A stretch of 64,000 nt of DNA. It comes from CAVYBY01 sp963766935. Lineage in GTDB: Bacteria > Actinomycetota > UBA4738 > HRBIN12. Below, in pieces: positions 1-7,782 of the stretch. Every line of letters starts with the position of its first letter. Position 1 is the first letter of the stretch. The stretch lies in contig CAVYBY010000003.1 of assembly GCA_963766935.1 (NCBI GenBank), positions 1 to 64,000 on the forward strand, given 5' to 3'. Position numbers and translations under genes: made by a program. The notes under the pieces are model-generated. The model was not told where the DNA came from, ran no database searches, and saw nothing but the letters and a program-made list of their open reading frames with translations.

Positions 1-2
1 CG

Positions 3-980
3 GTTCGAACCGGCGTCACCGCGATCGTGCCGCACCCGGACATCTCCCATCAGCCACTGTTCGCCGGCTGCCACCGCCTGAACGGCAACGGTGAGCTGAC
101 GGGGCTCGAGTGGGTTCGCGAGTCCGGGCAGCTGACGACGCCGATCGCGATCACGAACACCCACAGCGTCGGCGTGGTCCGCGACGCGATCGTGGCCGCC
201 GATGTCGCCGCCCGCCCGCCCGGAGCGAACTTCTGGAGCCTGCCGGTCGTCGGCGAGACCGACGACGGGACCCTCAACGACCGGGACGGGTTCCATGTGC
301 GGCCCGAACACCTTTTCCAGGCGCTGGACGCCGCGGCGGACGGACCGGTCCCGGAGGGCAACGTCGGAGGCGGGACCGGCATGATCTGCCACGAGTTCAA
401 GGGCGGGACCGGAACGGCGTCGAGGCGGCTGCCGGCCGCCGAGGGCGGATGGACGGTCGGTGCCCTCGTCCAGGCCAACTACGGCAGGCGCGAGCGGCTG
501 ACGGTGAGCGGGGTGCCGGTCGGTCTCGAGCTCCCGACGTCGCTCGTTCCCTCGCCCTGGGACGAGGACGGCGAGCACGAACCCGGGGCGGGGTCGATCA
601 TCGTGGTCATCGCGACCGACGCTCCGCTCCTTCCGTTCCAACTCGAGCGGCTGGCGCAGCGCGCCGGGCTCGGGATCGCCCGGGCCGGCGGCGCCGGCGA
701 GCACTCGAGCGGAGACCTGTTCATCGCCTTCTCGACGGCGAACCGGGGCCGGATCCACAGCTACAAGGACGACGGCCCCTCCGATCCGGTCGAGGTGACC
801 ATGCTTTCCGACGAGGCGGTGAGCCCGCTCTACTGGTGCACGATCGAGGCGACCGAGGAGGCGATCCTGAACGCCCTCGTCGGGGCCGAGACCATGACCG
901 GCCGCGATGGCATCACCGCACACGCCATCCCACACGGCCCGCTGGTCGACGTGATGCGGAGGTACGGCCGTGCGGCGTGA
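3..980 (+). CDS. P1 family (DmpA-like) aminopeptidase, 5' end missing
   Basis: The reading frame is open to the left edge, so the N-terminus lies outside the window; 325 residues are visible. It matches the DmpA / L-aminopeptidase-D-esterase family, N-terminal nucleophile hydrolases that self-cleave into two chains. The conserved segment GNVGGGTGMICHEFKGG is present. The motif GSIIVVIATDAPL carries the Gly-Ser pair where DmpA is cleaved; the presumed nucleophile Ser is encoded at 594-596. These enzymes release N-terminal residues from short peptides, amides or esters; the substrate cannot be told from sequence. The next gene starts inside its last 11 bases, so the two are probably cotranscribed. 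Confidence 0.9.
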   Translation, partial: VRTGVTAIVPHPDISHQPLFAGCHRLNGNGELTGLEWVRESGQLTTPIAITNTHSVGVVRDAIVAADVAARPPGANFWSLPVVGETDDGTLNDRDGFHVRPEHLFQALDAAADGPVPEGNVGGGTGMICHEFKGGTGTASRRLPAAEGGWTVGALVQANYGRRERLTVSGVPVGLELPTSLVPSPWDEDGEHEPGAGSIIVVIATDAPLLPFQLERLAQRAGLGIARAGGAGEHSSGDLFIAFSTANRGRIHSYKDDGPSDPVEVTMLSDEAVSPLYWCTIEATEEAILNALVGAETMTGRDGITAHAIPHGPLVDVMRRYGRAA

Positions 981-1722
981 CCGGCTTGCCGCCGGCGCGC
1001 TCGCCGCGGTCCTGGTCGCCGGGTGTCTCGCCGGCTGTGACCGCGTGGCGGGAGTCGTGGCCCGCCCGGCGTTCGAGCAGGTGTGCGCGGACTCGTTCGA
1101 TCGCGGAACGACGCAGTGGACGCTCGGCGGAACCGACACGCGTCAGGTCTGGAGGCCTTTGCCCGGTTCGCGCTGGGGGATCCGCGGGCTCCAGGCGTAC
1201 ACGTCGTTGCAGACCAACTTCGCGGTGGCCACGATCGACTGCCGCGCCACCGGCGATCTGCTCATCCAATCGGATATCACCCTGTCCCCCACGCTCAATC
1301 GAGCCAACGTCGGGCTCGTGTTCCGCTACGCCGATCCCAAGAACTACCTGTGGGCGAAGGTGAAGAACACCCGAACCGATCCGCTCGGCGCGCTCGGGAT
1401 CGGAAAGACCGAGGACGGCATCGTGACGAGCGCGCTCGGAACGAAGAGCGGGATCGGCTTGGAGAACGGCATGACGTATCACGTGGCGGTCGCGCTGGAC
1501 GGCAACCGCATCGCGCTGACGGTGAGCGGCGGATCGCTCGCGAGTCCCGCGTCGATCTCCTACACGATGACCCCGGACGAAGCGCTGCGATTCTCCGGCG
1601 CGACGCGCGTGGGGTTGCTCAGCAGGTGGTATCCGGGAGATCCGGCAGTCGCCGGCGACCCGACGGAGAGCGAGGACGACGGCAACAGCACGTGGGACAA
1701 CTTCGTCGTGTCCCGGATCTAG
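970..1722 (+). CDS. Predicted lipoprotein with concanavalin-like fold
   Basis: A 250-residue protein starting at GTG inside the end of the P1 peptidase gene. The N-terminus has two Arg, a hydrophobic stretch and a lipobox ending LAGC (Cys near residue 22), so it should be lipidated and sit outside the membrane. The rest is rich in short beta strands (NVGLVFRYADPKNYLWAKVK and similar), resembling LamG / DUF1080-type jelly-roll domains that bind or act on glycans. I recognise no catalytic residues. The fold is inferred from strand pattern, not from a family match. Confidence 0.75.
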   Translation: MRRDRLAAGALAAVLVAGCLAGCDRVAGVVARPAFEQVCADSFDRGTTQWTLGGTDTRQVWRPLPGSRWGIRGLQAYTSLQTNFAVATIDCRATGDLLIQSDITLSPTLNRANVGLVFRYADPKNYLWAKVKNTRTDPLGALGIGKTEDGIVTSALGTKSGIGLENGMTYHVAVALDGNRIALTVSGGSLASPASISYTMTPDEALRFSGATRVGLLSRWYPGDPAVAGDPTESEDDGNSTWDNFVVSRI

Positions 1723-1733
1723 ATCTAGCGCGG

Positions 1734-1808
1734 TCGGGGCGGTCGGATTCGAACCGACGACCTCGTGCTCCCAAAGCACGTGCGCTAACCAGGCTGCGCT
1801 ACGCCCCG
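1734..1808 (-). tRNA. tRNA-Pro (TGG)
   Basis: The reverse strand folds as a full cloverleaf: acceptor stem CGGGGCG/CGCCCCG, D arm GCGC...GCGC, anticodon stem CGTGC/GCACG with loop TTTGGGA (anticodon TGG) and a T arm with GTTCGAATC. The discriminator base is A and CCA is not encoded. Confidence 0.97.
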
Positions 1809-1871
1809 CCGGGGCAATGATAGGACCTTCGGTCATTGTGCCGGTTGCCTGCGCCGCACTACGTTCGACCC

Positions 1872-2276
1872 ATGCGAGGTCATGGAGGGGGCCGGGGAAC
1901 CGGCTCCTATGTCCTCACGGGCCTGTTGCTGGTCGCCCTCGCGTTGGCCTTCTTCCTGACGATGAGGCTGTTCCACGGCGCGCCCCCGGGACCGGCGTTC
2001 GAGGTCGGACGGCTCGAGGGAACCCCGTGTCCGTCGGGCGTCGGGGTGCCCGCGTGCTACACGGTCGAAGTTCGAAACGTCGGCCGCGAGGCAGGCACGG
2101 CCACGTGCTCGCTGCAATCGGTCGACGGCGCCCTTGCGACGTTCAGCGACGGATCGGTCGAGATGAAGACGCCGGCCGTGCTCCCCGATTCCGCGACACC
2201 GCCGCTGCTGATCACCGTCCAGGCCGGTGTCGACGCGTCGGCGCCGCCGCCGTCGATCTCGTGTCAGACGGATTGA
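1872..2276 (+). CDS. Small membrane-anchored extracytoplasmic protein
   Basis: A 134-residue protein of unknown function. I chose the ATG at 1872 because it places a short Gly/Arg-rich N-terminus directly before one transmembrane helix (about residues 12-31). The remainder is predicted outside the cell and holds four Cys, in PCPSG, PACYT, ATCSL and SISCQTD, which could form two disulfides. It resembles a small Ig/CARDB-like beta domain (YTVEVRNVGREAGTATC) of the kind used for wall or protein contacts; that is inference. It converges on the phzF-like gene with 7 bases between stops. Confidence 0.65.
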   Translation: MRGHGGGRGTGSYVLTGLLLVALALAFFLTMRLFHGAPPGPAFEVGRLEGTPCPSGVGVPACYTVEVRNVGREAGTATCSLQSVDGALATFSDGSVEMKTPAVLPDSATPPLLITVQAGVDASAPPPSISCQTD

Positions 2277-2283
2277 GCGCGGA

Positions 2284-3144
2284 CTAGATCCGGAACACGC
2301 CCTCGCCGACGACGCGCACGCCGCCGCCGACGCGAACCGACCACTCGTCGCCATCGGGAGCGACGTCGACATGGAGGAAGCTCGGGCGATTCACCATCTC
2401 CCCCTGCGCGATGACGACACTGCCGGGCATCCCCGCCAGGCGATTGGCGGCAAGGTAAGCGCCGAGCGGCCCGGCAGCCGACCCCGTCGCCGGGTCCTCC
2501 GAGATACCGAGCCCCGCATCGAACATCCGAGCCATCACGTCGCCGTCGCCCCGGATCGCGAACAGATAGACGGACTCGCCGCCGGTTCGTTCGCGAACCT
2601 CGGCGCACGTGCGCCCGTCTCTCGACGCACGGCGGAGCGCCGCCTCGTCGCGCACCGGAGCCATCAGATGACGAAGCCCGGTCGAAGCGACCCGGATCGG
2701 CAGGTCGTCGCGAAGGTCCGAGACGTCGAGACCGGCCGCGCGCGCGACCAGACCGCGGTCGTCGAACGGCTCGCCGAACTCGGGCGGCAGCTGCCGCATC
2801 CACGCGAAGCTCCGGTCGAGGTCGATCGAGACGGGGACCTCACCGACGGATGTCGTCTGGACCGACTCGGTTCCGATCCGGCCCTCGGAGGCGAGCGTGA
2901 ACGCCGTTCCGAGCGTCGGATGACCGGCGAACGGCAGCTCCTCGTCGGGCGTGAAGATGCGCATCCGATAGCCGGCCTGCGTGGTCTCGAGCACGAAGGT
3001 CGTCTCGGAGAACGCGATCTCGCGGGCGAGCAGCTGCATCGTCTCGGCGTCGAGCCCCACCGGCGGGTCCGTCACGACGCAGAGCTGATTTCCCGCCAAC
3101 GGCCGCTCCGTGAACACGTCGACGAGCCGAAAGGCGACTTCCAT
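2284..3144 (-). CDS. PhzF family isomerase/epimerase
   Basis: A 286-residue protein of normal family length. The start VDVFTERPLAGNQLCVV, the conserved Glu in FSETTF (about residue 47), LPFAGHPTLGTA and the C-terminal DPATGSAAGPLGAYL are hallmarks of the PhzF / YddE family, two-domain diaminopimelate-epimerase-like folds. PhzF itself isomerises a phenazine precursor, but most family members in genomes without phenazine genes have no known substrate, and no phenazine gene is visible here. It is a single gene transcribed away from tRNA-Gly. Confidence 0.92.
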   Translation of the reverse strand: MEVAFRLVDVFTERPLAGNQLCVVTDPPVGLDAETMQLLAREIAFSETTFVLETTQAGYRMRIFTPDEELPFAGHPTLGTAFTLASEGRIGTESVQTTSVGEVPVSIDLDRSFAWMRQLPPEFGEPFDDRGLVARAAGLDVSDLRDDLPIRVASTGLRHLMAPVRDEAALRRASRDGRTCAEVRERTGGESVYLFAIRGDGDVMARMFDAGLGISEDPATGSAAGPLGAYLAANRLAGMPGSVVIAQGEMVNRPSFLHVDVAPDGDEWSVRVGGGVRVVGEGVFRI

Positions 3145-3189
3145 GCGGCGGAGTATCCCAGGCGCCCCGGTCGGCTAAGCTCGGCGTGC

Positions 3190-3260
3190 GCGGGTGTAGC
3201 TCAATGGCAGAGCTCCAGCCTTCCAAGCTGGTCATGCGGGTTCGATTCCCGTCACCCGCT
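3190..3260 (+). tRNA. tRNA-Gly (TCC)
   Basis: Cloverleaf with acceptor GCGGGTG/CACCCGC, anticodon stem CCAGC/GCTGG around loop CTTCCAA (anticodon TCC) and T loop TTCGATT. Discriminator T, no encoded CCA. Its last nine bases overlap the stop end of the opposite-strand GNAT gene. Confidence 0.97.
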
Positions 3261-3776
3261 CTCCCGGCCGGCCGCGGATGGTGAGAACTCCTCCACCAGC
3301 AGGTCCATGAGCAAGCCGTCGTGCCAGATGCCGTCGGGGCCGCGCTCGTAGTTGCGCATGACCCCGACCGGGCGGAAGCCGGCGCGGGCGTAGGCGCGGA
3401 TCGCGCCGTGGTTGTCGGCGGCGGGATCGATCGTGAGCCGGTGGTGGCCGCGCTCCTCGAACAGGTGGCGCGCGAGCAACAAGATGGCTTCGGTTCCGAG
3501 TCGCCGCCCGCGAAACTCCTCGCCCAGAAAGATGTCCACCGAGGCGTGGCGATACATCGGCTCGTTCTCCTCGCCGTACTGGATCGCACCGCCGACGCGG
3601 CCATCCACCTCGACGACGAACGCCTGGTCTGAGCCGACGAAGTCGTCGCGGATCTCCGCCTCGTCGAACTCTCCCCAGCGGACGAAGACCTCGGGCTCGG
3701 CGCGGATCGCGAGCAGCGCGGCGACGTCGTCCTCGCGAACGGGTCGGAGCGTCACATGGTCGCCGTGCAGGATCAC
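3252..3776 (-). CDS. GNAT family N-acetyltransferase
   Basis: A 174-residue GNAT of the RimJ/RimL type (acetyl-CoA dependent, modifies an amine on a protein or small molecule). It begins HVTLRPVREDD and carries the acetyl-CoA loop EEFRGRRLGTEAI and the C-terminal AIRAYARAGFRPVGVMR. The frame stays open far upstream, but the GTG at 3776 is preferred: it forms a GTGA overlap with the RNHCP stop, indicating translational coupling, and places the family motif at residue 7. The stop codon lies inside the 3' end of tRNA-Gly on the other strand. The acceptor is unknown. Confidence 0.9.
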   Translation of the reverse strand: MILHGDHVTLRPVREDDVAALLAIRAEPEVFVRWGEFDEAEIRDDFVGSDQAFVVEVDGRVGGAIQYGEENEPMYRHASVDIFLGEEFRGRRLGTEAILLLARHLFEERGHHRLTIDPAADNHGAIRAYARAGFRPVGVMRNYERGPDGIWHDGLLMDLLVEEFSPSAAGRESG

Positions 3777-4159
3777 CGTTCGAACCCTCTCATGCTCGCC
3801 ATCAGCTCGATCGGGAACGGCGGCTGCGCGAGCGGCCCGACGGCCACCCGCAACAAAAGGAGTGGGTCGTCGTCCCCTGCCGTCCGGTTCGCGCGGAGGA
3901 TGCCGCAGGCGGTGCATCGGTGAATGAGGATCCACTCGCCGCTGCCCCGCACGCTGATCGCGATCGGTTCCATCGGCGAGGCGCATTCGGCGGCACGGTC
4001 ACCGGGTTGATCGTCGACGTGAAGGGACCACAGGCAGTTTGGGCAGTGGTTTCGATGCGCGGTCCCCGCAGCGTCGCGGGACACCTCGGAATAGCAATGG
4101 GCACAGCGAAACGAGCCGGGCTTGCCGGTGTTGGATGGAACGCGTTGGTCGGCTGGCAT
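3773..4159 (-). CDS. RNHCP domain zinc-ribbon-like protein
   Basis: A 128-residue protein with the signature that names the RNHCP family: Cys19-x2-Cys22, then RNHCPNCLWSLHVD at residues 36-49 with Cys39 and Cys42. These four Cys look like a zinc site, and two more Cys occur in HRCTACG. The family is conserved in bacteria but has no established function; a nucleic-acid role is only a guess from the zinc-ribbon look. ATG with GGAGG six bases upstream. It is the first gene of a two-gene unit with the GNAT gene, which could modify it or share its target. A 20-codon ORF lies just upstream. Confidence 0.88.
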   Translation of the reverse strand: MPADQRVPSNTGKPGSFRCAHCYSEVSRDAAGTAHRNHCPNCLWSLHVDDQPGDRAAECASPMEPIAISVRGSGEWILIHRCTACGILRANRTAGDDDPLLLLRVAVGPLAQPPFPIELMASMRGFER

Positions 4160-4222
4160 CGGAACCTCCGGGAGGCGGTGACGGACCGATCGGTCACGCT
4201 CCGCGGAGAGCCGAGTGGGATG

Positions 4223-4285
4223 TCAGAAGGAGTCGAGACGGCTCTCGACGAAGCATGACGTGACCACCAGAACCTTCCTGGTCAT
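4223..4285 (-). CDS. 20-residue ORF, possible leader peptide
   Basis: This is a short ORF, MTRKVLVVTSCFVESRLDSF, with a strong Shine-Dalgarno (AGGAGG) six bases before its ATG. It ends 63 bases upstream of the RNHCP start on the same strand. A perfect 7-bp hairpin (GTCGAGA-CGGC-TCTCGAC, 4232-4249) lies within its last third, and a 12-bp palindrome (4184-4195) lies between it and the RNHCP ribosome site. The arrangement resembles a leader peptide with attenuator-type RNA folding. Evidence is only the ribosome site, position and hairpin; no homologue is known to me. Confidence 0.4.
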   Translation of the reverse strand: MTRKVLVVTSCFVESRLDSF

Positions 4286-4356
4286 CAGTCACCTCCTCGT
4301 CGTCGAGCCGATTCGAACGAAGCGTCACGCTACCAGAGGACGATACCCTGTCGCCG

Positions 4357-4430
4357 GCGCCGGTAGCTCAGTTGGACAGAGCGGGGGACTTCTAATCCTC
4401 AGGTCGCAGGTTCGAGTCCTGCCCGGCGCA
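4357..4430 (+). tRNA. tRNA-Arg (TCT)
   Basis: Cloverleaf with acceptor GCGCCGG/CCGGCGC, anticodon stem GGGGA/TCCTC-type around loop CTTCTAA (anticodon TCT), and T arm GCAGGTTCGAGTCCTGC. Discriminator A; CCA is not encoded. A TACCCT box about nine bases upstream may be its -10 element. Confidence 0.96.
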
Positions 4431-4501
4431 CGTCCGCGCGATGGTCATCCGGGCGGCTCGGTCCGTGAACCGCCCCGGGCTCGGCTGGAACGGAGGACCG
4501 C

Positions 4502-5344
4502 CTACTCGAACCGCTTGACGAACGCCAGCGCGGTGTCGGCGACCTCGCGCCACCCATTGTCGATCGTCAGCGCGTGTCCGCGGTTGGGAATCTTCACGAT
4601 CTCCGTGACTCCGGCATTGCGCTTCTCGCGCTTGTAGGACGCGTTCGCGATCGACCAGGGCACGGTGTGGTCGAGCTCGCCCGAGATGATGAGCAACGGA
4701 CCGCGCTTGGGATTCTTCGTCTTGACCTTCGCCTCGGTCCACGGATTGAGGTTCGCCGCGGCAGCTTGGAACAGGGGTTCCCCGGGCGCGGGCACGGCGA
4801 ACTTGTCGTACAGCCGCTTCGCCTCGTCCTCGCCGACGGCATTGGTGAACGCGTAGCGGAACTGGTCGTACGTGAGCGGGACCGCGCGGTTGCGGTTGCC
4901 GGGGTTCTTCAGGACCGGAGACGCCGATCTGAACGCGGAGATCGGCAGGGGCAGCACGCCGCGGAACGGAGCCGGTGAGATCGCCACCGAGGCCGTCGCC
5001 AGACCGCGGCCGGCGAGGATCTCCGTCATCAATCCGCCGAACGAGTGCCCTACGACCGCGGGCTTCTTGCTCAGACCCTGGATGACCTCCTCGAAGTGGT
5101 CGGCGACATCTCCGATCGACTTCTTGGCGAAGACATCCGGATGCTCCTTCGCTTCTTCGACGGTCTCGGGATCGTCGGGCCATCCGGGCGTGAGCGCCGC
5201 GAACCCCGCTTCCTCGAAGAGCTTGGCCCAGCGATCCCAGCTGCTGGGGAGCAGCCACAGGCCGTGGACGAACACGACGGGCGTCTTGCCCGAGGCGTTG
5301 GCCTTGTCAATCTGAGCTTGCTCGTGCTTGGTGACGGTCGTCAT
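4502..5344 (-). CDS. Alpha/beta hydrolase
   Basis: A 280-residue serine hydrolase. The start ATG at 5344 is set by GGAGGGAG eight bases upstream. Visible catalytic parts are the oxyanion motif HGLW (residues 27-30), nucleophile elbow GHSFGG (Ser101), acid Asp225 in SGELDHTVP and His257 in NRGHALT. It has no signal peptide and should be cytoplasmic. The family cleaves esters, thioesters or amides; the substrate is unknown. It appears monocistronic, 78 bases upstream of the TlyA-like stop on the same strand. Confidence 0.9.
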   Translation of the reverse strand: MTTVTKHEQAQIDKANASGKTPVVFVHGLWLLPSSWDRWAKLFEEAGFAALTPGWPDDPETVEEAKEHPDVFAKKSIGDVADHFEEVIQGLSKKPAVVGHSFGGLMTEILAGRGLATASVAISPAPFRGVLPLPISAFRSASPVLKNPGNRNRAVPLTYDQFRYAFTNAVGEDEAKRLYDKFAVPAPGEPLFQAAAANLNPWTEAKVKTKNPKRGPLLIISGELDHTVPWSIANASYKREKRNAGVTEIVKIPNRGHALTIDNGWREVADTALAFVKRFE

Positions 5345-5422
5345 CCAAGTCTCCCTCCAGCGCAGGCGGCGTAGCGGAGGCACATGGTAGAAGGTTTGCG
5401 GCGGAGCGCGTGAGGCCGGCGA

Positions 5423-6211
5423 TCAGCCTCGCTCGCGTGCCGCGTGGATGAAGAACTCGATCGCGCCTTTCGATCCGCGGATCGGGGACTCGATCGACCC
5501 GGCACATGTCCATCCGGCCGCCTCGATCCCCTTCCAGGCGACCTGAACCGCGCGGTCGAGCGACGCTCGATCCGTCGGGAGCTCGCCCATCCCGAGCTCG
5601 GTCATCGGTTTGACGAGCGCGAGCAGATGCGCCGTCGGCGACAGGCGAATGCGATTGAGGCAGTCGATGCCTACGGAAAGCGCCAGATACCCGAGGTCCA
5701 GACTGACCAGCTCGACGATGTCGGGGATGAGATCCGTGGTGAGGTCTCCGATGTTGACACGCTCCAGGTTGACCACCCGGGGGTCCTGGCGGAGCGAGCC
5801 GAGCAATTGCCCGTGTCCCACCTCGACGCCGTAGACCTTGGCCGCCCCTGCCTCCAACCATCCTTGGACGAATCCGCCGGCGGCCGCTCCGGAGTCCAGG
5901 GCAACCCTGCCCTCGACCGGCAGAGGGAACGCAGCCAGCGCCGCCCGCAGCTTGAGCAGGCCGCGCATCGGACGCTCGCCGCGAACCACGATCGAGGACT
6001 CCGGCCCGACGCGTGATGCCGGGTTCGTGACCGGGACGCCCTCCACCAGGACGATCCCGCCCGCGATGGCTCCGGCCGGATCCTCGAGCTCCGGGAACCG
6101 GCGAGCCAGCTCTTCGATGAGCGGCCGCAGGCTCAGCGATCCACCCGCCTCGTCACGCGCTGCAGGGTACCGTTCGAGGCCATTCGGGCGTGACCGAGAC
6201 CACCGCATCAC
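5423..6211 (-). CDS. TlyA-like (S4/FtsJ domain) rRNA methyltransferase homologue
   Basis: A 262-residue protein with the TlyA layout: a poorly conserved S4-like N-terminal part (GGIVLVEGVPVTNPASRV, about residues 50-67), then an FtsJ-type methyltransferase domain with AAKVYGVEVGHGQLLGSLR and RVNIGDL. The RrmJ-type K-D-K-E residues seem kept: Lys in GLLKLRA, Asp in SLDLGY, Lys in LVKPM and Glu in IEFFI. SAM motif I is ALDSGAAAGGF instead of the usual DVG-S-TGGF. TlyA methylates 2'-O of rRNA cytidines and sets capreomycin sensitivity. The usual neighbours (NAD kinase, recN) are absent, so this may be a diverged paralogue. Start position is uncertain. Confidence 0.72.
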   Translation of the reverse strand: MMRWSRSRPNGLERYPAARDEAGGSLSLRPLIEELARRFPELEDPAGAIAGGIVLVEGVPVTNPASRVGPESSIVVRGERPMRGLLKLRAALAAFPLPVEGRVALDSGAAAGGFVQGWLEAGAAKVYGVEVGHGQLLGSLRQDPRVVNLERVNIGDLTTDLIPDIVELVSLDLGYLALSVGIDCLNRIRLSPTAHLLALVKPMTELGMGELPTDRASLDRAVQVAWKGIEAAGWTCAGSIESPIRGSKGAIEFFIHAARERG

Positions 6212-6248
6212 TCCGCGTAAGAGCGGAGCCGCTGGCTACAGTGAGGAC

Positions 6249-7742
6249 GTGGACCGCCTCACACGTCTGCGCCCGCAGCGTCTCCTCACCCCGCGCGTTC
6301 GATCGACCCTTACGGCGCTCGTGTTCCCGATCGTGCTGGGAATCGCCGGTGCGTGGATCGGCGTCGCGGCCTTCGGGCACCAGACCATCGACCTCGGACC
6401 GTTCCGCGTTCGCCTCGACGCCTCGCTCGGCCGAGGCGTGAGCGACGTTGCGCTTCCCCCACTGGGCACGCTCCGCGCCGACACGCATCTCGCGCCGCTG
6501 CACCTGCGAGCCACGCTCCAGAGCGTCGACGTGGATCAGCTGAAGCCGGTGGTCACGAAGTTGGGAGGACCCGCACAATTGGCGAAGGACCTCCAGTCGC
6601 AGGTTGCCGGGCGCGTGTGGCCCTTTGCGCTTCGGGTCCTGCTCGCGGGCACCGCCGGAGCGCTGCTGATCGGTGCTCTCGCCTATCGCCTCGACCGGCG
6701 GGCCATCGTCGTCGTCGTCGCGGGGCTCCTCACCATTAGCGGCTCCGAGATCCTGACCGCCGCCACCTTCCAGCCGAGGGCATTTCTCGCTCCCAGCTAT
6801 TCGGGCTCGCTTGCACTTGTTCCCCAGCTGTTCGGCCCGGTCTCCGGGACCGTGGCCAGGGTCGGCTACTTCCGAATCGAGCTCGAACGAATCGTCGAGA
6901 GCGCTGGTCGCGCCTACGCCGCGGTCGAAGACAACCCGCTGGGGCGAAGCGACGAGATCCGCGTGCTCCACATCTCCGACATCCACCTCTCCGAGATCGG
7001 CTTCGGCTTCGCGGAGCGCTTGGCAGAGAGCTTCGACGTCGATCTCGTGCTCGATACCGGCGACACCGTCTCGTTCGGAACTCCTGCGGAGCAGGCCATC
7101 CTGAACCACATTCCGGAGTTCGGCCGACCCTACGTCTGGGTGCGCGGCAGTCACGACTCCGCCGACACGCAAAACGAAGTCCGCGGCTACGCGAACGCCA
7201 CGGTCCTCGACGGTGACGTCGCCGACGTCGGGGGTCTGCGGATCTACGGCCTGGGCGATCCCTACTTCGTCCAGGCGCGGGGCGCGCCGCAGAGCGACGC
7301 CGACATCGAGGCGTTGGTGCGAACCGCGGACCCCGTCGCGCTTGCCGATGTCGAGGCGTTGCCGAGCCCCCCGGACATCGTCGCCATCCACGACGACCGC
7401 ATGGTCGAGGCGCTCGCGGGCCGCGTTCCGCTGGTGCTCAGCGGGCACTTCCACGAGAACACGAGCCGGCTGATCGACGGAACGCTGTTCCTGCGAGTCG
7501 GAACGACCGGCGGCGCCGGTCCGACGGGATTCACCGCCGAAGGGGGCGTGCCGCTCTCGGCCGAGATCCTCTACTTCCGTCCAGACGGCGGCACACCGAA
7601 GCTCGTCGCCTGGGACGTCGTGGAACAGGATCCGGCCACGGCGAGCTTCTCGGTCAAGCGACATCTCGTCGAGACCGAGTTCGGAACTCCGACTCCGAGC
7701 CCGCCTGCCTCTTCGACGGGCACCGCGACGCCGACCCCGTAG
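6249..7742 (+). CDS. Membrane-anchored metallophosphoesterase
   Basis: Calcineurin-like phosphoesterase of 497 residues. The N-terminal half has a TM helix near residues 18-40 and two more near 120-160, with a variable extracytoplasmic region between. The C-terminal half has the dinuclear metal motifs HISDIHL (Asp244, His246), DTGDT (Asp272), GSHD (His302, where GNHD is usual) and SGHFH (His400, His402). The tail is rich in Thr, Pro and Ser. I chose GTG 6249 since it directly precedes the first TM helix and clears the divergent TlyA-like gene. The family cleaves phosphate mono- or diesters; a lipid or cell-wall substrate fits the anchoring but is inference. Confidence 0.85.
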   Translation: MDRLTRLRPQRLLTPRVRSTLTALVFPIVLGIAGAWIGVAAFGHQTIDLGPFRVRLDASLGRGVSDVALPPLGTLRADTHLAPLHLRATLQSVDVDQLKPVVTKLGGPAQLAKDLQSQVAGRVWPFALRVLLAGTAGALLIGALAYRLDRRAIVVVVAGLLTISGSEILTAATFQPRAFLAPSYSGSLALVPQLFGPVSGTVARVGYFRIELERIVESAGRAYAAVEDNPLGRSDEIRVLHISDIHLSEIGFGFAERLAESFDVDLVLDTGDTVSFGTPAEQAILNHIPEFGRPYVWVRGSHDSADTQNEVRGYANATVLDGDVADVGGLRIYGLGDPYFVQARGAPQSDADIEALVRTADPVALADVEALPSPPDIVAIHDDRMVEALAGRVPLVLSGHFHENTSRLIDGTLFLRVGTTGGAGPTGFTAEGGVPLSAEILYFRPDGGTPKLVAWDVVEQDPATASFSVKRHLVETEFGTPTPSPPASSTGTATPTP

Positions 7743-7782
7743 CCGGCGCGGGCAACGACGTCCCGCATCTCGATCTCTTCGG

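Noticed and set aside
46..730. Long ORFs on both strands opposite or out of frame with the P1 peptidase
   Set aside because: They are Arg/Pro/Gly-rich shadows forced by the GC content; the P1 frame carries family motifs throughout.
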